From contig NZ_QOHH01000002.1 of NCBI RefSeq assembly GCF_003319105.1, positions 248,001 through 312,000 of the forward strand: DNA of 64,000 nt, given 5' to 3'. The notes below the pieces were generated by a model. That model searched no databases, was not told the origin of the DNA, and saw only the letters and a list, made by a program, of their open reading frames with translations. The DNA is from Blastococcus sp. TF02-09 (lineage in GTDB: Bacteria; Actinomycetota; Actinomycetes; Mycobacteriales; Geodermatophilaceae). Within the stretch, counting starts at the first letter, position 1. The number at the start of each line of letters is the position of its first letter. The translations under genes and the position numbers were made by a program. Below, in pieces: positions 46,706 through 53,960 of this stretch.

Positions 46706-47142
46706 GCGCGGGCCACCAGCATCGAGGTCGCGGTGCAGACCGCCTCGCCGTCCTCGGTGGTGAGGTCCACGCGGGCGGTGAGCAGGTCGTTGCCGGCGAC
46801 GGTGCGGGCGGCGTCGATCGTCGTCGTCGCGACGAGCCGGTCCCCGGCCCGGATCGGGCGGTGGTGGGCGAAGCGCTGCTCGCCGTGGACCACCCGGGAG
46901 TAGTCGATCGCGACCTCGGGGTCCTGGAGCACGACCATGGCCGCCTCGAGGGTGACCGCGATGGCGAACGTCGGCGGCGCGATCACGTCGCGGTGGCCGG
47001 CTGCGCGGGCGGCGTCGGCGTCCCGGTACAGCGGGGAGGGGTCACCGATCGCGGAGGCGAACTCGGCGATCTTGGCGCGGCCGACCTCGTAGACGGCGGA
47101 GGGCGGGTAGCTGCGCCCGACCAGTTCCCGGTCCAGCGCCAT
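46702..47142 (-). CDS. MaoC-family dehydratase subunit, HadA-like (FAS1-type N-terminal domain)
   Basis: A 146-residue hot-dog protein starting MALDRELVGRSYPPSAVYEVGRAKI. It has the APPTFAIAVTLEAAM and YSRVVHGEQRFAHHRPIRAGDRL motifs of HadA/HadC proteins, which lack the catalytic dyad and act as substrate-binding partners of HadB. It starts 33 bases after rpmG and overlaps the HadB-like gene by four bases, which supports an obligate heterodimer. The substrate is probably an acyl-ACP or acyl-CoA; which one cannot be seen. Confidence 0.85.
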   Translation of the reverse strand: MALDRELVGRSYPPSAVYEVGRAKIAEFASAIGDPSPLYRDADAARAAGHRDVIAPPTFAIAVTLEAAMVVLQDPEVAIDYSRVVHGEQRFAHHRPIRAGDRLVATTTIDAARTVAGNDLLTARVDLTTEDGEAVCTATSMLVARA

Positions 47143-47175
47143 GCTCCCGCCCTCTCGCGTCGTCGACCGGCTGGG

Positions 47176-47340
47176 TCAGCGGGTCTCGCGGTGCAGCGTG
47201 TGCTTCCGCTCGCGCGGGCAGTACTTCATCAGCTCGAGCCGGTCGGGGTCGTTCCGCCGGTTCTTGCGGGTGATGTAGTTGCGGTTCTTGCACTCCTGGC
47301 AGGCCAGGGTGATCTTCGGACGGATGTCGGTGGCTGCCAT
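47176..47340 (-). CDS. rpmG: 50S ribosomal protein L33 with altered zinc site
   Basis: L33 is a small zinc-ribbon protein of the large subunit near the E site. The 54-residue product is [20 protein letters not shown], then [20 protein letters not shown] and [14 protein letters not shown]. The first cysteine pair is intact (Cys14, Cys17) but the second is broken: Cys41 is present while position 44 is Glu, where the usual actinobacterial form has CPxC. Codon 44 reads GAG. The position between tRNA-Met and the had genes is canonical. Zinc binding may be weakened, or a Glu may serve as ligand. Confidence 0.96.
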   Translation of the reverse strand: MAATDIRPKITLACQECKNRNYITRKNRRNDPDRLELMKYCPRERKHTLHRETR

Positions 47341-47363
47341 GGAGCGCTCCTAGCCTTGTGGGA

Positions 47364-47385
47364 CAGGACCCGGGTCCGGGTCCTG
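47364..47385 (-). other. Leader hairpin before rpmG
   Basis: CAGGACCCG (47364-47372) and CGGGTCCTG (47377-47385) form a 9-bp hairpin with a 4-base loop, 24 bases upstream of the rpmG start. It may protect or process the message downstream of the tRNAs. Confidence 0.4.
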
Positions 47386-47413
47386 CTGTCGTGCCCGCCG
47401 GAGCCGACACGAC

Positions 47414-47440
47414 GACGGACCCCGGGGTGCGGGGTCCGTC
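47414..47440 (-). terminator. Hairpin after tRNA-Met
   Basis: A 10-bp perfect stem (GACGGACCCC at 47414-47423 with 47431-47440) and 7-base loop, starting five bases past the 3' end of tRNA-Met. It is suited to partial termination or 3' processing of the tRNA transcript before rpmG. Confidence 0.55.
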
Positions 47441-47445
47441 GGGAG

Positions 47446-47519
47446 TAGCGGTGACCGGACTTGAACCGGTGACACAGCGATTATGAGCCGCTTGCTCTAC
47501 CAGGCTGAGCTACACCGCC
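47446..47519 (-). tRNA. metT: tRNA-Met (CAT anticodon)
   Basis: A 74-base cloverleaf with acceptor GGCGGTG/CACCGCT, anticodon loop CTCATAA giving CAT, and TTCAAGT in the T arm. The first acceptor pair is G-T. There is no encoded CCA. Elongator tRNA-Met fits the conserved thrT-metT-rpmG order; tRNA-Ile with a lysidine-modified CAT anticodon is less likely. It lies 58 bases downstream of tRNA-Thr. Confidence 0.92.
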
Positions 47520-47577
47520 GGGACGACCTGCGGCCCGGTCTCGCGACTGGACCGGAAGGTCAGCTTGCTTGTTCCAG

Positions 47578-47650
47578 AGCCCCTTTACGGAATCGAACCG
47601 TAGACCTTCTCCTTACCATGGAGACGCTCTGCCGACTGAGCTAAAGGGGC
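47578..47650 (-). tRNA. thrT: tRNA-Thr (GGT anticodon)
   Basis: A 73-base cloverleaf with acceptor GCCCCTT/AAGGGGC, anticodon loop ATGGTAA giving GGT, and TTCGATT in the T arm. There is no encoded CCA. A TACAGT -10-like hexamer lies at 47672-47677, about 22 bases upstream of the mature 5' end, without a good -35. Confidence 0.96.
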
Positions 47651-47690
47651 CTGCTCGAAGAGCCGTGCAGAACTGTACCTGACCGTCGTC

Positions 47691-47717
47691 GGCCCCCTGC
47701 AGGGACCCGCCGCGAGC
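47691..47717. repeat. Dispersed GC-rich repeat, truncated copy 3
   Basis: Matches the first 27 bases of the element at 1565 with one difference, then diverges before the second hairpin arm. It lies between tRNA-Thr and the EAL gene, over the -35 region expected for the tRNA promoter. Confidence 0.5.
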
Positions 47718-47744
47718 CCTCCGACGTGCCGGGGCACCGCGCCG

Positions 47745-50297
47745 TCAGCCGCGGACGAACAGGCGCCGGTGGGCCGCCCCCGGGGCCGCTGTGCGCACGC
47801 CGGTGCGGGCCAGCAGCCAGTTCTCCAGCCGGTCGTCGGGCAGCGGCCGGCTGACCAGGAAGCCCTGCAGCTTGTCGCAGCCCATCTCCGTCAGCAGGTT
47901 CCGGGTCATCTCGTCCTCGACACCCTCGGCCACCACCCGCAGGCCCAGGTTGTGGGCCAGCTCGATGATCGAGCGAGCGATGAAGGACTCGCCCTGGCTG
48001 GTCGACATGCTCAGGACGAACGACTTGTCGATCTTGACCTCGTCGATGGGCAGCTGGCGCAGCTGCGACAGCGACGAGTAGCCGGTGCCGAAGTCGTCCA
48101 TGGACAACCGCAGACCCAGGTCGTGCAGGTCGGCGAGCACGGTGCTGTCGCGGACGGAGTCGTCGACCACGCTGCCCTCGGTCAGCTCCAGGGTGAGCAG
48201 CTCGCCGGGGACGCCGTGCCGCTGCAGCGCGCTGCGCACACGGGCGACCAGGTCGGGCTCGGTGAGGCAGTGCACGGAGAGGTTGACCGCGACCGAGAGC
48301 GCGATGTCCTGGTCCAGCCAGCGCCGGCACCGGGCCAGCGCGAGGTCCAGCACGTGGTCGGTGACCGCGCCGATGCGGCCGATCTGCTCGGCCAGGTGGA
48401 TGAAGTCGTCCGGCGGGATCGACCCGTAGCGCGGGTGCGCCCATCGGACGAGCGTCTCGACGGAGACGATGTCGGAGGTCTGCGCGTCGATGATCGGCTG
48501 GAAGACCACGCTGATCTGCCCGTCGGCCATGGCCTGCTCGATCTCGGTGCCGAGCTGCAACCGGCGGAGGCTCTGCTGGTCCAGGACCGGGTGGTAGCTG
48601 GCCACCCCGCCGGAGTCGGCCGCGGCCAGCAGGGCGACGTCGGCGCGCTGCATGAGCGTGCCGGAGTCGGTGCCGTGCACGGGCGCGGAGGCGACGCCGA
48701 TGGTCAGCGTGACCTCGAGGTCCAGGCCGGCGACGCGGACGCGAGTGGCAGCGGCCTCGCGGAGGCGGCGCGCGGCGCGCTCGGTGGCGCTGAGGGACAG
48801 CCCCGGGAGCAGGACGGCGAACCGCTCGCTCTCCATGCGGGCGAGCAGCGCCTGCGGCGGCGCATGCTCGCGCAGCAGCCCGGCGGTCACCAGGAGCAAC
48901 TCGTCGCTGGCGGCATGGCCCAGGGTGTCGGTGACCTCGGTGTAGTTGCCCAGCGCCGCGAGGATGAGACCCGCCCGCCCAGCAGCGGGGTCGGCCGGAT
49001 CGGCCGGGCCGCCCGCGAGCAGGGCGTCGATCTCCACGGCCAGCCGCTGGCGGTTGGGCAGCCCGGTGAGCCGGTCGTGGTCGGCGTCGTAGCGGATCTG
49101 GGTGAGCAGCTGCTGGTGCCGGATGGCGGCGTTGACGTGGGTCAGCATCGAGTCGAGCGCGGCCCGGTCGCCGTCGGCGAAGGAGACGACGTCGCTGCTG
49201 CGGTCGCAGATCTCCAAGTAGCCCGGCTCTCCGGCGGCCGTCGTCAGCGGCGCCGCCAGGAGCTCCGAGACACCGCGACGGGCCAGACCGGCGGCCTCCT
49301 GCTCGTCGGCGCGTCCGGCGGACACCAGGATCGGGCCGTTGGCGGCGAGGACCGCCCGGCGGAAGACGTCGTCGGGATCGCCCGGGCCGTCGTACCAGGC
49401 CGCGCCGCTCTCGGTGGCCACCACCAGCCGGGGCGGCTCGTCGAGGTACGGGGGCAGCCACATCGCCACCCGTTCCGCGTTGAGCAGCTCGCGCAGCGAC
49501 TCGACGATCTGCATGGTGCCGGCCTCGTCGGCAGCGACCTGCTCCACCTGCCGGGCGAAGCCGTAGACGCGCTCGAGCGACTGCCCCTCCCGGGTCACCG
49601 ACGCGAACCGCCGGTAGACCAGCACCAGGGCCGCGGTGAGCGGCACGATGAGCAGCCACGTCCAGGCGGTCGCGTCGACCAGCAGGAGGATCGACAGGCC
49701 GGCCAGGACCGCGACCGGGCCGATCAGGACGATCGGCGCGAACACGGCCGTCCAGACCGACCGGCCCGGGTTGCCGTGCGTGGCGGTGATGGCACCGACG
49801 ACGAGCAGCGCGCCCGCGACGTTGGCAGCCGCGATCGCCACGAGGTAGGACAGCCAGGCGGCCGGCTCGTCGATGTCACCGACGGGCAGGACGCGCAGCA
49901 CGGCGACGGCGACGCAGACCTCGATGGTGGCGACCGCGACGTTGTAGACGATCTTCGCCTGCGGCAGGCGCTGGACGACGAGCACCACCGCCACCGCGAC
50001 GGCCCGGGCCACCGCCGTCCACACCCCTCCGATCTCGGCCAGGGCGATCACGAAGGCCACCTCGCTGGCCGAGCAGTCAAAGCTCTGCCGACGGATCTCG
50101 AAGTGGAGGGCGACGGACTCGGCGGCGACGAAGGCGAGGAAGACGACGAGGATCCCGAGCACCGACGCCGGAGCAGGGCCGTCGGGTAGCACGAGGACGC
50201 TCAGCGGCACAGCCACGACGAGCGCGACCCAGGCCAGGGCCCAGGTACTCCCGAGCACCGGCGACCGTTCCTGCACGCGGGCATCCTGCTCGGCCAA
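47745..50297 (-). CDS. EAL-domain c-di-GMP phosphodiesterase with degenerate GGDEF domain
   Basis: An 850-residue membrane signalling protein. The N-terminus has about six or seven transmembrane helices (residues 15-235), then a GAF-like sensor region (about 250-385), a GGDEF-like domain (about 400-565) and an EAL domain (about 580-835). The GGDEF site reads ESERF, so cyclase activity is unlikely. The EAL domain keeps its catalytic set: Glu in ETLVRW, Asn in NLSVHC, Glu in LTEGS, DD in MDDFGTGYSS, Lys in VKIDKSFV, and Glu in AEGVED. It should hydrolyse c-di-GMP, the degenerate domain perhaps sensing GTP. It appears monocistronic. Confidence 0.9.
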   Translation of the reverse strand: MAEQDARVQERSPVLGSTWALAWVALVVAVPLSVLVLPDGPAPASVLGILVVFLAFVAAESVALHFEIRRQSFDCSASEVAFVIALAEIGGVWTAVARAVAVAVVLVVQRLPQAKIVYNVAVATIEVCVAVAVLRVLPVGDIDEPAAWLSYLVAIAAANVAGALLVVGAITATHGNPGRSVWTAVFAPIVLIGPVAVLAGLSILLLVDATAWTWLLIVPLTAALVLVYRRFASVTREGQSLERVYGFARQVEQVAADEAGTMQIVESLRELLNAERVAMWLPPYLDEPPRLVVATESGAAWYDGPGDPDDVFRRAVLAANGPILVSAGRADEQEAAGLARRGVSELLAAPLTTAAGEPGYLEICDRSSDVVSFADGDRAALDSMLTHVNAAIRHQQLLTQIRYDADHDRLTGLPNRQRLAVEIDALLAGGPADPADPAAGRAGLILAALGNYTEVTDTLGHAASDELLLVTAGLLREHAPPQALLARMESERFAVLLPGLSLSATERAARRLREAAATRVRVAGLDLEVTLTIGVASAPVHGTDSGTLMQRADVALLAAADSGGVASYHPVLDQQSLRRLQLGTEIEQAMADGQISVVFQPIIDAQTSDIVSVETLVRWAHPRYGSIPPDDFIHLAEQIGRIGAVTDHVLDLALARCRRWLDQDIALSVAVNLSVHCLTEPDLVARVRSALQRHGVPGELLTLELTEGSVVDDSVRDSTVLADLHDLGLRLSMDDFGTGYSSLSQLRQLPIDEVKIDKSFVLSMSTSQGESFIARSIIELAHNLGLRVVAEGVEDEMTRNLLTEMGCDKLQGFLVSRPLPDDRLENWLLARTGVRTAAPGAAHRRLFVRG

Positions 50298-50413
50298 CTG
50301 TCACCTGCGATTCCCTGGGGAGATGGGCGCGCGAAGGCTAACAGCGGAGACCGCGCAAAGCGCCCTTCTCTGACCCGGACGGGGCAGAGAACCGGGCGAT
50401 GCAGGAAAAGCTG

Positions 50414-50444
50414 CGGGGCAGCCGGTCGATGACCGGCTGCCCCG
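50414..50444 (-). terminator. Terminator of the 19-codon peptide gene
   Basis: A perfect 14-bp stem (50414-50427 with 50431-50444) and 3-base loop, followed on the minus strand by CAGCTTTTCC, one of the few T-rich tails in the window. It starts 47 bases past the stop of the small ORF at 50492, so that ORF seems to be its own transcription unit. Confidence 0.8.
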
Positions 50445-50491
50445 TAGAGGTAGGCGAGAAGCCGGACTGACGCCCGGACCTCAGTGGTAGG

Positions 50492-50551
50492 TCAGCGACC
50501 CCACCGGAAACCGCGACCCCACCGGAAACCACGCTGCTCGTTGCTGGCCAT
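50492..50551 (-). CDS. 19-residue peptide with tandem GFRWGR repeats
   Basis: A tiny gene encoding MASNEQRGFRWGRGFRWGR. Support: AAGGAG seven bases before the ATG, a T-tailed terminator 47 bases after the stop, and no overlap with another likely gene. The coding sequence ends in a perfect 18-base tandem duplication, GGTTTCCGGTGGGGTCGC twice, giving GFRWGR-GFRWGR. The product is basic (five Arg, one Glu) and aromatic, with no signal peptide or membrane helix. It may be a secreted or intracellular peptide, a modified-peptide precursor or a leader peptide. I do not recognise a family. Confidence 0.6.
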   Translation of the reverse strand: MASNEQRGFRWGRGFRWGR

Positions 50552-50692
50552 TGACGTCTCCTTCAGCAATGAATGACTGACTGCGGTGTGCGGCAGGCAC
50601 TCACGCGCGGGGACAGAGCGTCGTTCGGTACGGACCGCACAGGGGACATTGCTGCCCGTCACCCTTACGAGGCAAGCACCGACGATCACGGC

Positions 50693-50771
50693 GGAGTGAC
50701 GATCTTGAGTGTCGTGACTCTGCGTGCAGACAGATGGACGCAACGTCAACCGATTGGGGGAACGTCACTCC
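50693..50771 (-). promoter_or_regulatory. Four GAGTNNCG-type half-sites upstream of the small peptide gene
   Basis: GAGTGACG (50694-50701), GAGTGTCG (50707-50714), CGTGACTC (50713-50720) and CGTCACTC (50763-50770) are related half-sites in direct and inverted orientation within 80 bases. The last lies at the 3' end of the convergent-side neighbour gene. The array suggests binding of a dimeric regulator. No clear -35/-10 pair was found between it and the ATG. Confidence 0.4.
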
Positions 50772-52867
50772 GAATCGGGGTCATCGTCCTCGAAGATCTC
50801 CACCACCTCACCGAACCCGGTTTCGACGATGTCCGACCAGCGGTCGTCCCGGGCCGGGCCCACCCCGTCACCCGTGCGCCGGAGCAGGGCTCTCACGCGG
50901 TCGCCGCCTGGCAGGGAATCCAGCGCCAGTCCCTGCCAGTCGGTCGGCGGAGAAACGGGCGCCGTCGGGTCGCCCACGACGCCCATGACCCCGGCGTAGG
51001 CGCTCTGCGCCTCGGGCGAACCGCCGGCCGTGCGCACCGCGACCTCCATCGACACGTGCCGCCCCTCGTCCACCGACGGATCCCAGGTCCCGTCCAGGTC
51101 CGCGACGACCGCGAGCCCCGAGAGCACCGGCACGAGCGCCTCTCCGCGCTTCGTGAGTTCCAGCGCGTCCTGGACCAGGTCGACGAAGTGCGCCCGGTAC
51201 TGGGCCCGCTCCTGTGCCTCGAACTCGGTCAGGGCGTACTCCAGACGCACCCCGTACTCCCGGACCGCCGCGTAACCGGCCGCGAGCACCGCCGCCGGGG
51301 CTGCGTCGGCCCGGGCCGCGGCGTCCGCGACTCCCCGGTCCAGCGCCGCCGCGGCGGCCGGGTCGGTCGTCAGGTAGCCCAGTCCACGCAGCACCACCTG
51401 GTCGGCGTGCCCGTCACAGGCGGCGGCCCGCACCATGGGCTCGGCGATCAGCTCCGGCCGGGCGGCGACGGCGTCGGCCAGAGCCGGGGCGATCGAAGCG
51501 GCCGTGGTCCGGTCGACGCTCCACCGCGCGGGATCGCCGTCGTCGGCCAGCCCGATGCCCAACGCCCGCAACCCCGAGCGCACGGCGATCTCGCCGTCGC
51601 TGCCCGGCTCCGCGGCGGCCCGGTCCACGACCGCGGCGAAGGCGGCTCCGTCGTCCTCCCACTGCCGGGAGAGCAGATGGCTCCAGGTCGGCTCGCCGCC
51701 GAGCAGCTCAGCGGCCTGCGCGCCGCCGTCGGGCCGGGCCAGGCGGTCGAGCACCTCGATCAGCGGATCGCCCGGCCGCCCGGGCGACGCCTGTGGTCGG
51801 GCGGCCGTGATCCACTCCCCGCCCAGCGCCCGTTCGCGCGCGATGATCTGCCGGCCCCACTCGCGGACGGTGGCCACCGGGGGGCCACCGAGCCCCTGAC
51901 GTCGTGCCGCGGCGAGCACCACACCCATGCCCAGCGCCACGTGGTCGGCGTCCAGGGTGCGGACGTCGTCGGGGTCCACGTGCCGGACGTCGCGCACCTG
52001 GGCCACCGCGGCGGCCGAACCAGTCGGCACGGAGGCGCCCAGGACGGCGGCCACCACCCCCGCCAGCGCGCTGTCGGCCGAGAGCGTGCCGTCGCCCAGC
52101 AGCCGCAGCACCTCCTGCAGCCCCTCGGCACCGAGCCCGGTGAGCACCGCCGCCGCGACCGCGCCGTTGCCCGCCACCGGCAGCAGGTCGCGGGCTGCCT
52201 GCTCGAGCGCGAACGGGTCACCGCCGGCCCGGAGCACGGCCGCGAAGGCCGCACCGCGCTCCCCCAGCGCGTGCGCGTGCCATCCGGGCAGCAGGTCCTC
52301 CAGGTGCCGGACGACGATCGACCGGCCCTCGCCCGTCCCACCGCCGGCGACCACGCTGCACCGGGCCAGCACGCTCGCGGTGGCCCGGGCGTCGTCCTCG
52401 ACCTCGGCGAGGAGCGTGGCGCGCAGCCGGCCGCGCTCCGCCTCCGCCGCGTACAGCTCGTCGATGGCCGCCGTGGCCCCGGGGCCTGGCAGGCCGGTCG
52501 GACCCGTCGCGGCGCCCACCCGCCCCACGGTGGCGAGGTAGTCGTCGGTCTGCGCCTCCCGCAGCTGGGCCAGGCGCCGTCGGGTGTCCGCCACCAGCTG
52601 GCCGTGCCGCACGATGCGCGCCGCCGCGTCGCGCACAGCCGCTGCCGCGTCACGGGCGAGCGAGGCGGTGCGACCCACCTGCGCGTCGGCGGCGGAGGCA
52701 TCCGCGCCGGTCCATCCGCACGCGGTCGCCGGGGCGCCGGCCAGCTGCTCCCCGAGGTCGCCGAGGAAGGCGGCAGCTGCGTCCAGCCGGGTGCCCAGGA
52801 CGGCGAAGGCGTGCGGATCCCCCGGCGGCGGGTCGAGCAGCACGGGATCGGGCAGCGGCAGGGTCAC
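50765..52867 (-). CDS. Large hypothetical protein with WXG-like N-terminus
   Basis: A 700-residue protein starting at a GTG (then TLPLPDPVLLDPPPGD) that overlaps the upstream small gene by four bases (GTGA). Residues about 18-110 form an Ala-rich helical hairpin with a Trp-Thr-Gly turn (GWTGADASA, Trp52), like WXG100/LXG-type secreted domains. The rest is Ala/Asp-rich and helical; the C-terminal half (VDRTTAASIAPALADAVAARPEL) recalls the actinobacterial DUF6571-type proteins, from memory. There is no signal peptide or transmembrane helix. It may be a type VII-secretion-like effector or scaffold; function unknown. Confidence 0.7.
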   Translation of the reverse strand: MTLPLPDPVLLDPPPGDPHAFAVLGTRLDAAAAFLGDLGEQLAGAPATACGWTGADASAADAQVGRTASLARDAAAAVRDAAARIVRHGQLVADTRRRLAQLREAQTDDYLATVGRVGAATGPTGLPGPGATAAIDELYAAEAERGRLRATLLAEVEDDARATASVLARCSVVAGGGTGEGRSIVVRHLEDLLPGWHAHALGERGAAFAAVLRAGGDPFALEQAARDLLPVAGNGAVAAAVLTGLGAEGLQEVLRLLGDGTLSADSALAGVVAAVLGASVPTGSAAAVAQVRDVRHVDPDDVRTLDADHVALGMGVVLAAARRQGLGGPPVATVREWGRQIIARERALGGEWITAARPQASPGRPGDPLIEVLDRLARPDGGAQAAELLGGEPTWSHLLSRQWEDDGAAFAAVVDRAAAEPGSDGEIAVRSGLRALGIGLADDGDPARWSVDRTTAASIAPALADAVAARPELIAEPMVRAAACDGHADQVVLRGLGYLTTDPAAAAALDRGVADAAARADAAPAAVLAAGYAAVREYGVRLEYALTEFEAQERAQYRAHFVDLVQDALELTKRGEALVPVLSGLAVVADLDGTWDPSVDEGRHVSMEVAVRTAGGSPEAQSAYAGVMGVVGDPTAPVSPPTDWQGLALDSLPGGDRVRALLRRTGDGVGPARDDRWSDIVETGFGEVVEIFEDDDPDSE

Positions 52868-53148
52868 GGCGCCGGCTCCCGGCGGGAGGACGCCAGCAGG
52901 CCGCCGTCGAACCGCACCCACGCGTCGGCGATGCCGATGACGGTCGTGCCGAGCCAGCGGAGCTCGCCGGCCAGCGCGTCCGCGAGGGTGTGGTGGCAGT
53001 CGAGGAAGAGCGCGACCGGCACCCGCAGCGGCCCCTCCACCTCGCCCTCGTCGATCAGGCGGGCACGCACGTCGTCGGCCGTCGCGGCCCGCCCCACCAA
53101 CGAACGGCCCAGCGCCCTGACCTGCTCGGCAGGCATCTCGATGCTCAT
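52864..53148 (-). CDS. Small ESX/WXG-like helical protein
   Basis: A 94-residue protein starting MSIEMPAEQVRALGRSLVGRA. It is predicted helical with a central turn and a Trp-Leu-Gly (ELRWLGTTVIGIADAW) resembling ESX/EspC-type small secreted proteins. It is coupled to the 700-residue WXG-like protein by a GTGA overlap. The ATG at 53148 was preferred over an upstream reading that runs into the DnaA-box-like cluster. The pair looks like a secreted heterodimer or a chaperone and substrate; no T7SS machinery genes are present in the window. Confidence 0.65.
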   Translation of the reverse strand: MSIEMPAEQVRALGRSLVGRAATADDVRARLIDEGEVEGPLRVPVALFLDCHHTLADALAGELRWLGTTVIGIADAWVRFDGGLLASSRREPAP

Positions 53149-53186
53149 CGGCGCAGTCTGTCCGTGCGGGCGGCCCCCGCGAGGCG

Positions 53187-53272
53187 TCGTCCACAGGCCG
53201 ATCGGGGCACACGGCCACCACCCGATCGGGTGTCCACAGCATCCACAGGCAGTGTCCACAGGTCGTGGACAA
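53187..53272. promoter_or_regulatory. Cluster of five DnaA-box-like 9-mers
   Basis: Between two divergent genes: TCGTCCACA (53187), GTGTCCACA (53230), GCATCCACA (53239), GTGTCCACA (53252) and, on the minus strand, TTGTCCACG (53264-53272). Four differ from the actinobacterial DnaA box TTGTCCACA at one position, and GCATCCACA at two from TTATCCACA. The last two form a TGTCCAC/GTGGACA inverted repeat. This density in 86 bases is striking for a non-origin site. Confidence 0.6.
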
Positions 53273-53277
53273 CGCCC

Positions 53278-53730
53278 ATGGCCACCTACGCTCCCCGCGT
53301 GCGCACCGGCCGGGACGACTCCGAGCGGGGCTCGACCCTGCCGTTCGTGCTCGTCTGCTGGCTGGTCGCGGCCCTCATGGTGTTCGGCGCCATCGCCGCC
53401 TCGGACGCCTTCCTGGAGCAGCAGGAGGTGCAGGCGGTCTGCGACGGTGCGGCGCTGGCGGCCGCCAACCAGGCCGACGAGGCGGCGCTCTACGCCGACG
53501 GGGTGGGGACCGAGCTGCCGCTCACCCGCGCCAGCGCGCAGGCGGCGGTCGCCGACCAGCTGGACTCGGGCGCGTCGGCGCTGGACGCCTGGTCGACCGA
53601 GACCGACGGTGCCGAGGTGACGGTGCGCTGCACCCGCTTCGTCGACATCGCCTTCGGCTGGCTGTTCCTCGGGGGGCAGCAGCTCAAGCGCACCGCCACC
53701 GCCAGCGCGCGGGCGCCGACGCTGGGCTGA
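53278..53730 (+). CDS. TadG-like pilus-assembly-type membrane protein
   Basis: A 150-residue protein with a basic N-terminus, the motif RGSTLPFVLVCWLVAALMVFGAIAASDAFLEQQEVQAVCDGAALAAANQA typical of TadE/TadG-like Flp-pilus or secreted pseudopilin proteins, and an external domain. One transmembrane helix at about 20-40. The ATG at 53278 begins six bases after the DnaA-box-like cluster; an upstream reading of the same frame overlaps the divergent gene and is rejected. No tad secretion genes are nearby. Membrane-anchored; role unclear. Confidence 0.75.
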   Translation: MATYAPRVRTGRDDSERGSTLPFVLVCWLVAALMVFGAIAASDAFLEQQEVQAVCDGAALAAANQADEAALYADGVGTELPLTRASAQAAVADQLDSGASALDAWSTETDGAEVTVRCTRFVDIAFGWLFLGGQQLKRTATASARAPTLG

Positions 53731-53749
53731 CCGACCGCCGCCGAAACGG

Positions 53750-53784
53750 CGACGGCCCCCGACCTGGAGGGTCGGGGGCCGTCG
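53750..53784. terminator. Terminator between the TadG-like gene and tRNA-Tyr
   Basis: A perfect 15-bp stem (53750-53764 with 53770-53784) with a 5-base loop, starting 20 bases past the TadG-like stop. It lies ten bases past the 3' end of the convergent tRNA-Tyr gene, so it can serve both. Confidence 0.8.
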
Positions 53785-53793
53785 TACCGGGCG

Positions 53794-53875
53794 TGGCGGG
53801 TGAAGGATTCGAACCTTCGTAGGCTAAGCCGACGGATTTACAGTCCGCTCCCATTGGCCACTCGGGCAACCCGCC
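53794..53875 (-). tRNA. tyrT: tRNA-Tyr (GTA anticodon)
   Basis: An 82-base class II cloverleaf with acceptor GGCGGGT/ACCCGCC, anticodon loop CTGTAAA giving GTA, a long variable arm (CGGCTTAGCCTACG region) and TTCGAAT in the T arm. There is no encoded CCA. Confidence 0.96.
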
Positions 53876-53960
53876 GTGCAGTGGTACCAGAGCAGAATAC
53901 AAGACGGCGGACGCCGACCTCGGGCCCCCGAGGGGCGCCCGCCCGACGAGGGGAGAACCC

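Noticed and set aside
53187-53272. Possible oriC
   Set aside because: DnaA-like boxes are present but there is no A+T-rich unwinding region and no dnaA/dnaN neighbours; kept only as a DnaA-box-like cluster.
50573-53620. 1015-residue plus-strand open frame
   Set aside because: It is antisense to a coupled gene pair with ribosome binding sites, and its composition (Arg/Pro/Gly/His-rich) is that of a shadow frame.
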